In this document: in pieces, positions 22,409 through 31,735 of the stretch
Layout of the letters: each line of letters opens with the position of its first letter
Position numbering within the stretch: position 1 is the first letter of the stretch
Source: Chara braunii
Taxonomy: Eukaryota > Streptophyta > Charophyceae > Charales > Characeae
Length of the DNA: 52,741 nucleotides
Assembly: GCA_003427395.1 (NCBI GenBank)
Contig: BFEA01000037.1
Location: forward strand, 1,591,821-1,644,561
Direction of reading: 5' to 3'
Notes under the pieces: generated by a model
The model's database searches: none
Seen by the model: the letters and a program-made list of their open reading frames with translations, nothing else
What the model was told of the DNA's origin: nothing
Made by a program: the position numbers and the translations under genes

Positions 22409-23015
22409 TTCCCGCTGTCCCACTATTTCGATTGCCGCCATCCACGTCATTGAGGTGATCGCCATCGTCGTCGTCATCTTCGCTGACCGGCGCCAAGGAG
22501 AGGAGGGTGCCACGTCAGCGTCGTCGTTGCGGCTGAAGAAAGAGGAGGAGGGGCGTTGTACGCCCAGATGCACGATGGGAAGTGGGCGCGCAGTTAGCGC
22601 GCGCGATCTTCTACAGATGGGGCGCGATCTTGGCAGCGACAAACAGAGAGGCGCGCTCGATAGCGGCAGCAGCGGCACTCGATTGCTGATGTGACGCGCG
22701 GCAGCAGCGGGGAATCGCGGCATGCGTAGGCGCGCACAATCGTTGAAGTCGTGTGCCACGAGGAGAAAGAGCGCTGCCGCTTGTGCACGCCCATCGCCGC
22801 TTGCACGCCGCTATTTTGCGTGCTAGTTGCAATCGCGAGCGATTCACGCCTTGTGGAAAGAGACGTCCGCCCGCCGAAGAGGAAGAACGTCGGGCCGAAG
22901 GGGGGGGATTGCCATCGTGAAGGAGGGCCGCTACGTTGAAGAAGACCACCAGGACCGCTGCGCCAAGATTGAAGTTGGGCGGCCATAGCCGCCGAACCTG
23001 CAAGAAGAAGACGAC

Positions 23016-23017
<2 letters not shown>

Positions 23018-23097
<80 letters not shown>
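23018..23097. repeat. GA microsatellite in the leader of C
   Basis: Uninterrupted (GA)n of about 80 bp. A matching tract sits at the same place in the leader of D. Confidence 0.95.
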
Positions 23098-23098
<1 letters not shown>

Positions 23099-23335
23099 GA
23101 TTGGTTGTGCAGACGAAGAAGAAAGTGGCGGCCATAGCGGCCAAGCTCGGAACGAAGAAGACGAAGACAAAAGTGACAAAGAAGGAGAGAGAGAAGGAAG
23201 AGGAAGGAGAGACGAGGGCGAAGGAAGCCATGCCGAGGCTGAGCGAAGAAGAAGAGAAAAGGGGGGAAGAGAGAAAGGTTGGAGGAAAAGAAAGGTCGGC
23301 CGCCATAGCCGGGAGGTTGAAAAAGTCGGTGGAGT

Positions 23336-23466
23336 ATGACCGGGCATTGACCAAGTTGACTGGACGCTGACCAAGTTTGACCGGGAGTTGACCAAGTTGA
23401 CCGGCCGCTGACCAGGTTTGACCCGCATTGACAGAAGGCGTTGACCAAGACTTTGACCAAGCTGGA
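23336..23466 (+). repeat. TTGACC array in the leader of C
   Basis: Seven TTGACC words plus one TTGACT and one TTGACA in about 130 bp, at irregular spacing of roughly 12-20 bp. The words match the W-box core (TTGAC) bound by plant WRKY factors. Any regulatory role is inference. Confidence 0.75.
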
Positions 23467-23778
23467 CTTGGTATAATCTCGCCAAGCCTTAAGCCTGCCC
23501 CCTTGCCCTGTGGATGTGCACATGCCTTGGTACTTGCTGAGTCAGTCTGTCTCTTCTTTCTACATTGAGTCACTTTTGTCCAGGTTGATAGGACTCTGTG
23601 CATGTGGTCGATAGAGTTGTGGTCACCAAACGTGCACGGGCTTAGTGGGGCTAAAGGCTATGTGTGACGACTGACACGTCCCGGGGACAAGACCTCCAAG
23701 GACGGTACAGACCGGCGGGCTGGTCGGTGTGGCATGGTAGGCCTGAAATCGGAGTTGTAGGGTGTGCATCCAGCTGTC

Positions 23779-24489
23779 TTAAACCACCAGTACACCCGCA
23801 CCTAAAATCCCGATGCTACCTGCCCGCTGCGCGCCGCAATTTCCCGAGCCTTCTGCGTGAGGGTACCTGCAGTGGGAATTTCGAAATTGGCACCGGTGTC
23901 GGTGGTCTACCTGAAGGGGAAAAAAAAAAAAAAGGAACAAACATGCCAAAGATCAATGATGTCGTGGAAGGAGGTCATGGAGGCCATACTCAAATGATCA
24001 CTTTCCAGAATGCATCTGACCACTATTACGGGGAGAGGGAAACATTGCTGGTTTTTTTTTTTTCTCCTTTTGTTCTTTTCTTCCTTTCTTGCCAGCAAGG
24101 CAGCGCATATTCCTCGTGCTCAAAACGCCCTCGCTGAGGGCATACTCACACTAGCGCCGTTGAAATGCATCCGGCCACTTTCACGACCAAAGCTTTGTTG
24201 GCTTTTTTTTTTTTTTTCCTCTTTTTGTGTCTGATAGTCGTGCTCCCCGTGTTCCTTGTTTTGCCTAAGTGCCCTCACTGAGGGCAGATTCACACAGAGT
24301 ACTCCAAAAAGTGTATCCAACTGCAATCACGGCCAAAGCTTGTTTTGTTTTTTGGGACGTGGGGATTTGACATGGGCCCAATAATTCGAAAACCTTCTGA
24401 CGTTCCGACCCTGCCTCGAGCCCGCCTTTTACTTCTTGTGGCGACAAGCTATTTTGTTGCAAGGCTAAGGCCGTGTACTGGTGGTTTAA
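23779..24489. mobile_element. Non-autonomous TTAA-flanked DNA transposon (copy 1)
   Basis: The body 23783-24485 (703 bp) is bounded by inverted ends ACCACCAGTACAC / GTGTACTGGTGGT and by TTAA on each side (23779-23782, 24486-24489). No transposase is present; inside are A- and T-tracts and a tandem pair of segments containing CTGAGGGCA and CCAAAGCTT (about 24128-24215 and 24268-24348). Element D carries the same leader sequence with a single TTAA at 37296-37299 and no insertion, which confirms the boundaries. A TTAA target suits the piggyBac superfamily, but the ends do not show the usual piggyBac CCC start, so the superfamily is provisional. Confidence 0.88.
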
Positions 24490-24856
24490 GTGTTGAGAGG
24501 GCTCTGCTGATCACGTCGTCCTGACTGCGACCTTAAAGAATTCCTGAGGAGTTATGGGGGATCTCCTATGCCTCCTGATCAACAGTAGAGTCCTGTAGTG
24601 ACAGCCTTAGAGTAGGTTAGGCTAGAGACCATAGTTGACTGACTCTAATCCAGAGTGAAAGCCAGGTGGGATTGATCGCCGGATCTGGAAAGTTTTGGTG
24701 ACAGTGGTGGCAAAAGCTTCCATTGGTTGTGGTAACGTGGCTGGAACGAAGGAGAAGACTTTTGTGGTCCTTTAGAGAGTCGGTCAGTAGTCAGTCAGTT
24801 GGGGGGTTGAGTCTACGTGGTGAGGAGTGGAATCGTTCTGATTGTGCCTTATCACC

Positions 24857-26844
24857 ATGGTGACCACTCGAGCAGGAACTAGCACTACCCCCTATAGTAA
24901 GGCCCAAGAGGAGAAAGTTGCCGCCATTTTGAAGGAAAAGAAGGAGAAGATGGAGAAGCGAGCGTTGATTGAGCATGCAAAGATGTTGGCCCTGCTAGAG
25001 GAACAGGAGGTGAAGAAGAAACAGATGGAAGAAGAGCTCGAAAGATGAAAAAAGGAACAGGAGGAGAAACTGGCGGCAGTTAAAGCAGCAGCAGCAGAAG
25101 AAGAAGATGAAGTGGAGGTTCCCCTGCAGAGTAATGTGAGAACTGAAGAGAGGGGGGAATCTAGTGGGGCGCGAGAGAGGGAAGCAAAAATGGAAAAGAT
25201 GGTCACTGAATGGATGGCCAACCTGGCCCTGGGGGAAGAAGACGAGGCTATGTTGCTTGTTCCCCAAGCAGAAAGGGAAGTGGTTGTAAGGGAGTTGGAA
25301 GCGGAGGAGGACCCCTTGCGCCGACAGGCCAAGGACGAGGAGAAGAGATTGGAGTGGAAGTTGCGCCTTGCAAGAGAGAGAACAAGGCGGTTGGAGGCCG
25401 CAGACAAGATGGAGAGAGAATGGAGGGTTGTTGAAGAGCAACAGGGGCAACTAGGAGCACAGGAAAATCTCCAGAGAAAGATAGAACTCTTGTCCCAGAA
25501 TATGGATGGAATGTTGAGGGCCCATCAGGAGCAACTGCATTATCTGAGAGGCCATGACATTGCTTTGCAGTCCATGCGCATAGGTTTCAAAGATTTTGCA
25601 CGAGATATGATGTTGCGTGTGGGCACGGAAATGCGCGCTGCGTTAGAAAGCACCGAGAGATTTTGTACAGGCGCCATAGAAGGCGCTAAGATAGCAGCCC
25701 CTAAGGAAGAGGAGGCGAGGCCGCGTCGCGAGCGCGTCAAGGCCAGATTCACTGAACCCTATGGTGGGAAGAGGGGAGAGGACTTCGATAATTGGGAAGC
25801 TAATATCCAGTCCTACCTGCACCTCCATGATATTACGCCTACGAGCCATGTTTTGGTGGCCTTTCAGGCACTGAAGGAAGAAGCGGTCAACTTTGTTAGG
25901 TCTCTTGCATGTGTTGCCAAATGTGACAACGATATGGTCACATACTCTTCCGTTACTAACTTGAGTTTTTGTCCGCCCTCTGTGAGCGATTTGCAGATGT
26001 CACTAGAGGTCTTAGGGCATCTGACAAATTGCAGACTATCCACACGGGACAGTGGAGGAGTGCAACAACACTCAAGGCCGCCATGGATGAACTTGTCACT
26101 GTCCCTGGACATGGGGTCACTGAGACCCAGCTCGTCCAATTGTTCTATCGCGCTATGCCCGAAACTCTGCACGGGCACTTCCTGACACGTAAGCAACAGC
26201 CTGACATGACGTATGATGCGATAAGTCGAGGGGTTGTTGCTTTTGAGGCCCAGTCCGCGCTAGTTGCCACTTTTTGGCACAAGGACCTTGCCAATGGCAA
26301 AAAGTGGAAAGGTCAGACCATCTCAGGCCAATTTAAGGCCAAGGACAATCTTATTCTTACGATGGAAGAAGGTGGTCTGAAAGAGGTCCCTTACAGTGAG
26401 ATAGAGTGGGGCCTCGATGAGTCAGATAGTAGTGAATGCCAGGGGAGTACCTACGTTGTTGTCGCGGTCGGAGGGAGGTCGCAAGGAAGAGAAAGGGGCC
26501 AAGGCCAAGGTGGTCAGGCCTCTGGTGGTCGAGGGCAGGGTGGCCAGGGGGTTGGCGATATAGGAAACCGCCAAGTGGGAGGCAGGGGTCAAGGTCCCTC
26601 GTCTAACCGCCCTCGTTCAAATCCGTCACCTCCTAGAACGGGTGGTTGGCACCCTGGTCGGCTCGAGGGCCGGCCCTGGGAAACCTTGGGCATTGAGAAG
26701 AAAGACTGGCAGGACCGGATAGATAACTATCAATGCGTGTTCTGCTGTGACCCTGGGCACATCATCAAATCCTGCCCGAAGAGTTGCTGCAGAGTCAACA
26801 AAAAGGCAACTGCGAGTAGGGGTAGCAACTGCCCTTACCTCTAG
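24857..26844 (+). pseudogene. gag of element C
   Basis: The start ATG at 24857 (ATCACCATGG context) gives MVTTRAGTSTTPYSKAQEE, nearly the same as element D. A TGA at about 25,046 interrupts it, and a long Glu/Lys/Arg-rich coiled coil continues to about 25,480. The capsid-like region follows (GGKRGEDFDNWEANIQSYL). A frameshift near 25,960 moves it into the frame that runs to 26844. That part includes WKGQTISGQFKAKDNLIL, a Gly/Gln/Arg-rich basic stretch, and a zinc knuckle CX2CX4HX4C at 26734-26775 (CVFCCDPGHIIKSC). It would be the structural Gag; it is inactive. Confidence 0.86.
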
Positions 26845-26863
26845 GCCACGTGGAAATTAGTGT

Positions 26864-27748
26864 GTGCGCCAAGTAGAAACTCCCACTCTATGTGTGTCTA
26901 TGGCAGAGGTCACTGGCCAGCATCTAGCCAGCTGTCCAGAGATTGCTTGTGTTAGAGTCTCTGTCGGCGCTTCCCTCACAGGTCTGCCAGAAAAATTGAA
27001 GGAGAGAACGTCGACCTGGGCCAAGATGAAGAAAGAAGGAAAAGGACAATTAGTGATAGCAGATGTAGAGGTCTTTAGAAGCAGAGTAGGGACCCTTATA
27101 GACAATGGGGCCACACGTAGCTATATTAGTCGTAAAGCGCCGAAGAAGTTAAAGCTTAGTTTGAAAGCCCAAAAGTTGGAAGAACCCGTAGTCAGCATCC
27201 TTGCAGACAATCGCACCATGCGAATCGAGGATTATGTTGAGGGAGTTCAGGTGTACTTTCGCCTAGAGGCAAATGGGAAGGTAGAGAGAGTTCTCCATTC
27301 CTTGACTCTCCTTGTCGAAGGCAATCTCCTGTTTGATATGGTCCGAGGAATGGACTGGGGAGAGGCAGCAGGAGCCACAGTGCATTTGCGTGAGCATGAG
27401 TGTAGGCTTCCTAGTCCTTCAGGTGGCGTCAAGACGGCCCGCCTGTTCCATGTGTCAGGAGTAGACATCTCCTTAGCACATTGTTGTCTCAGTGCTCTTG
27501 CGTTCGCGCGATTAGTTGAGGAGGAGCAATTAGAAGAGCAAGTTTTTGTAGCCTATGTTAGTCCAGTTACTGAGCCTAAGAAAGAAGAACCGACCAACCT
27601 TATTATTGCCAAGTTGTTGGAAGAATACGCAGATTTGTCAAAACCTCCTTCAGGAGTAGTACCCCGTCCCATCCAGCATCGCGTTGAAATAGAGCCTGGC
27701 AGCAAGACTCCAAAGGGAGCAGTCTATAAAATGTTTCCTAAGAATTAG
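26864..27748 (+). pseudogene. Protease and linker of element C
   Basis: The open frame from 26864 contains the retropepsin site DNGAT at 27101-27115, where Asn stands for Ser/Thr, and RSYISRKAPKKL after it. It ends with the linker into RT (VEIEPGSKTPKGAVYKM). The stop is at 27746-27748, and RT continues after it in the same frame. A and B carry Cys at the Asn position. Confidence 0.77.
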
Positions 27749-29313
27749 AGGAGTAAGCAGTTAGACGAACTCCTCGATAAGGGTTGGATTAGGCCTAGTT
27801 CATCTCCATTTGGAGCACCTGTTCTGTTTGTCCCCCAAAAAGAGGGAGAGTTAAGAATGTGTATTGACTACAGGGGTCTCAACGCCGTTACAGTTAAGAA
27901 TGTAGAACCACTGCCCCGAATGATCTGTTGGATCGGGTGCAGGGCTGCAGATATTTCACAAAGGTAGATTTGAAGTCATACCGTCAGATTGAGGTCCACC
28001 CTGATGATCAATACAAAATGGCGTTCAGGACTGGATATGGGCACTTAAGAGTTTACAGTTATGCCCTTTGGACTAACCAACGCACCAACCACTTTCCAGT
28101 GTTGTATGAACGGTTTGTTTACGCCATGGTTAGACAAATTTGTAGTGGTTTATTTAGATGATATTTTAATTTTTAGTAAGACCCTCCAGGAGCATGAGGC
28201 TCATATGAGGCAGATCTTGAAGAAGTTGCGAGAGACAAACTTTAAGATCAACGCGAAGAAGTGCGAGTGGGCCAAGACCGACATCTCGTGCTTGGGCCAT
28301 GTCCTAGATAGAGATGGCATAAAACTTGAGGACAATAAGATTACAACGATTAGAGATTAGCCAACTCCTCGTACGATGACAAAATTGTGATCGTGTTTAG
28401 GATTGGCCTACTACCCTCCAAGAGCATGAGGCTCATCTGAGGCAGATTTTGGAGAAGTTGCGAAAGGCAAACTTCAAGATCAACGCGAAGAAGTGCGAGT
28501 GGGCCAAGACCGAAATCTTGTACTTGGGCCATGTCCTAGATGAGATGGCATAAAACGTGAGGACAATAAGATCACAGCGATTAGAGACTGGCCAACTCCT
28601 CGTACGCTGACAAAATTGCGATTGTTTTTAGGATTGGCCAACATGAGGCTCATCTGAGGCAAATCTTGGAGAAGTTACGAGAGGCAAACTTCAAGATCAA
28701 CACGAAGAAGTGCGAGTGGGCCAAGACCGAAATCTTGTACTTGGGCCACGTCCTAGATGGAGATGGCATAAAACCTAAGGACAGTAAGATCAGCTATTAG
28801 AGACTGGCCAACTCCTCGTACGTTGACCAAATTCCGATCGTTTTTAGGATTGGCCAACTACTACAGGAAGCTCGTTAGAAATTTCTCTATTATCGCTGCT
28901 CCTCTTCGTAGAGTGTTTGGAAGTGGGATCAAGACTGCATGTCGGCCTTAAACAAATTGAAACGGGCCTAGATAGAGTACCCCCAGTCCTCAACGTAGCT
29001 GATCCATCCTTACCTTTTGTCATTACTATTGATACGAGTCAGTATGGAATTGGTGCTGTTTTACAGCAAGATGATGGCAATGGTATGGACCTGTAGAGTT
29101 GATGTCTGTTAGATTGCCTTCAGAAAAGGTAGTAGCCTCGACTTACGAGAGAGAACTCTACGCTCTCAGGCAAGGGTTAGACCATTGGAGACATTACTTG
29201 CTTGGGAGGCACTTCAAAGTCTATTCAGACCATGAGACACTTAGGTGGCGGGAGACTCGGGCCAAGATGACACCTAAGCTTACTAGGTGGGTCGCAGAGA
29301 GTATCTGGACATA
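27749..29313 (+). pseudogene. Reverse transcriptase and RNase H of element C, with internal triplication
   Basis: RT fingers: [20 protein letters not shown] and [11 protein letters not shown]. Frameshifts follow near 27,920 and 28,050. MPFGLTNAPTTFQ and an intact YLDD (28151-28162) come next. The thumb region is then present three times in tandem (28181-28856), each copy ending near LGLAN. After the third copy the text continues normally ([12 protein letters not shown]). RNase H is damaged: TSQYGIGAVLQQDD, then ERELYALRQGLDHWRHYLLG and YSDHETLRW in different frames. It cannot encode a working enzyme. Confidence 0.85.
28181..28856 (+). repeat. Tandem triplication of about 0.23 kb in the RT thumb
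   Basis: Copies lie at 28181-28412, 28413-28640 and 28641-28856. All share GAGCATGAGGCTCAT-like starts (the third lacks a few bases), GAAGTGCGAGTGGGCCAAGA and CCAACTCCTCGTACG. Copies 2 and 3 share changes absent from copy 1 (for example ATCTTGTACTTGG against ATCTCGTGCTTGG). Each copy also has private changes, so the event is old and not a simple assembly stutter. Confidence 0.9.
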
Positions 29314-30818
29314 GGGACTGACTTACAGCAAAAAGTTAGAGATGCGTATACTCAGGACCCTATCTACAGTGATCTCCTCAAGAGAGTAAGGGAGGACCCA
29401 GCAAGTGAACCTGATTATCGCATCACAAACGGGTTGTTGTTTGAAAAGATAGACGTCGTAGATCGGTTGTGCATCCCCAATAGTGAAGAGATCCGAAGTT
29501 TGATCCTAGGTGAATGTCACGATACGAAAGGACACTTAGGTTGGCAAAAGACATCAGCCAACCTGACACGTGCCTATACGTGGCCTGGCATGAAAGTTGA
29601 CTCCATAGAGTATGTCCGCAGTTGTAGAGTGTGCCGGCGTAATAAAACTACTACGTGAGCCCCGTTCTCAAACCCTTAACTGTATGGGGTCTTCTCAGAC
29701 CCTTAACTGTCCCTTCAGCACCCGGAGAGTCTGTGTTCATTGACTTCATGGATGTTGGAGTCAGGAGTCGGCATGGCAAGAGCTCAGTCATGGTTGTAGT
29801 AGACCGTTTTAGCAAGTATGCGGTTTTTGTTCCTTTGCCTTCCGAGAAACGTACAAAGTTCGTGATAGAGAAGTTTTTCGATGCCTGGGTAAGTGAGCAC
29901 AGAATTCTGCTAGGCACACGGTTTACTAGTCAGCATTGGCAGGAACTTATGCGAGTCTATGGCTCGAAGTTGTTGATGTCATCTAGCCGTCATCCAGAGA
30001 CTAACGGTCAAACTCAGCGAATGAATAAGATCCTGCAGCAAATACTCAGGATGTACATTAGACCGGATCAGATCAACTAGGATGAGATGCTCCCTAAAGT
30101 AGCTAGCGCTTACAACAATAGTGTCCATCTAGCTACCTGCCGAACTCCCAACGAGTTGCACAAGTCCTTAAGACCACGCAGGCCGTTTGAAGGACTGAAT
30201 CATGACCAGATACAGAGACTGCCACCCGGAACTAGAGAAGTTCAGCATGAGAGGGAAACCGCAAGAGTGATCGACAACCTGAGAAAGGCTCAACATCGAA
30301 TGGCAGAGCAAGCTAACAAGCATCGTCGGCCATCGCAGTTCTAGGTAGGTGACTTAGTCTGGGTCAAGTTCAAGGGGTTTGCGGAAGAAGAGAATATCTC
30401 ACAAAAGTTGTTACCCACGTACAGGGGACCGTGGCCTGTCCTAGAGGACGGACCTTCCTACACGGTAGAAATTCCACCACACCTCCACACATACCCAATC
30501 TTCCATGCGTCCAAGTTGTTACCTTGTGTCACCAGCCAGCAATTTTCGGCGCATCGATCAATGATTCCGCCGGATATGGATGGCACATATGATATAGATC
30601 GCATTGTGGAAGAGGATGTATTCAGGACCAGAGGTAGAGGTCGTCCACAAAAGCAATGCAAAGTCAGGTTCGCTTATCAGGAACCGGAGGACGACCGCTG
30701 GTTCAAAAGAACCGAGCTTTTAGAGACCGCTCCCGACATAGTCCACGCCTATGATAAAGAAAGGAAAGGTAAAGGTCCTGTCTTGCGTCGAAGTATTCTA
30801 AAAGAACCTCGAATTTAG
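29314..30818 (+). pseudogene. Integrase with chromodomain of element C
   Basis: The HHCC domain is clear (ECHDTKGHLG ... CRVCRRNK). A frameshift near 29,655 follows, beside an imperfect CCCTTAACTGT duplication. The core keeps FIDFMDVG and VVVDRFSKYAV, but the segment that should carry the second Asp (VSDRDTRF in relatives) reads HRILLGTRF. The codon expected for the catalytic Glu is CAG, Gln, at 30015-30017 (NGQTQRMN). A TAG at 30078-30080 and another near 30,342 break the rest. The C-terminal domain (HASKLLPC) and a chromodomain (YDIDRIVEED ... KVRFAYQEPEDDRWFKRTELL) run to 30818. Confidence 0.87.
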
Positions 30819-30821
30819 GCC

Positions 30822-30829
30822 GGTGGGAG
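30822..30829 (+). promoter_or_regulatory. Polypurine tract of element C
   Basis: GGTGGGAG immediately precedes the 3' LTR start TGAAACGG. Confidence 0.6.
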
Positions 30830-31455
30830 TGAAACGGTTTTCACCTATTACAGTAGCAGATGCAGTACCCAGGGCTCGATCCCTAGACCTCCCGTTCACC
30901 CATGTACAGTACCCGTTGACCCGTGTGTGTTTGAACTCGCGACCTGTGTTCTGAAAGTCGTATGTCCAGCTGTTGTATATAGTGCGGTCGTCCGGTCTTG
31001 AACCGTAGGTCTGAGTTTTAGAGGTCTTAGTAGTAGCATAGGCCGTAGCTGCTACAGTTCCGAAAGGTCAAGTCCACGACCTTCTAGAAGCTGTAGGTTG
31101 ACCCTTTCTAAGTCCTAGGAGTCAGTCAGCGTCTGAGTCAGCAGAGGGCAGTCCTAGCACAGTCAGCCAAGTGCAGTCCCAGTCCTACCTATCCTGGTCA
31201 GCGGTACCCAGTCCCAGGTCGCACTTTGTCAAGGGCAGACCAACGACGATCCAAAGTATAAATAAAGAGGCAGCGTCAAGCCATTAATTCATTCTGCCTG
31301 TGAGCCGTGCGGAACCGCTGTCTGAGCGTCTTGTGCTACGGAGGTCTGCAGGTGCACGGAGAGGAAGAGGACTAAGAGGAGGAAGACGCGGCCATAGCCG
31401 CCAGTTAGTGGTAGGAGTTAGACGGCAGCCATATCTGCCAGTTAGGAGGTTAGTG

Positions 31456-31518
<63 letters not shown>

Positions 31519-31730
31519 CGTGTGTGCGAACAAGTTGCTGGAGGATACAGTTGATCGGGTGGGAATCTTTGTCTGGCGCCTTGGGCCATAGCCGTTCAAG
31601 ACAAGTTTGAATCTGAACTGTGTTCCTGGCCACGTGTTATCTCTGAGCTTTGTGTGGGCGCTGTCCCGCCAGTGTGAACGTCATCCATTTGCGTGCATGC
31701 TGAGTGTCGAAGAAGACAAGTCTGATTGCA
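30830..31730 (+). repeat. 3' LTR of element C
   Basis: 901 bp, with TATAAATA at 31257-31264 and a (GT)n tract at about 31456-31516. It ends GTCTGATTGCA and is followed by the TTGGC duplication. Confidence 0.9.
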
Positions 31731-31735
31731 TTGGC

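Larger units (their letters stand above)
22409..24856 (+). other. Leader of element C
   Basis: About 1.7 kb of leader plus the TTAA transposon. In order it contains GC-rich sequence with GCGCGC words, repeated GGCCATAGC words, an 80-bp GA tract, a purine-rich stretch, a TTGACC array, and a short segment conserved with element D (GCCAAGCCTT; GACCGGCGGGCTG). Reading frames across the GA tract (Arg/Glu on the plus strand, Ser/Leu on the minus strand) are artefacts of the dinucleotide repeat. Confidence 0.7.
21445..31730 (+). mobile_element. Element C: full-length Ty3/gypsy chromovirus
   Basis: LTRs at 21445-22392 and 30830-31730 both start TGAAACGG and end GTCTGATTGCA. They are flanked by a perfect 5-bp target duplication, TTGGC, at 21440-21444 and 31731-31735. 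The interior holds a Met-tRNA primer site, a long leader with a GA tract and TTGACC repeats, gag, protease, RT, RNase H, integrase, chromodomain and purine tract. The leader carries a TTAA-flanked DNA transposon (23779-24489). The element is 10,286 bp including that insertion. Confidence 0.95.

Noticed and set aside
22594-23603. Long minus-strand reading frames of about 300 codons rich in Ser-Leu
   Set aside because: They are produced by translating the GA/TC microsatellite and its purine-rich surroundings in the leader of C; no domain and no start context.
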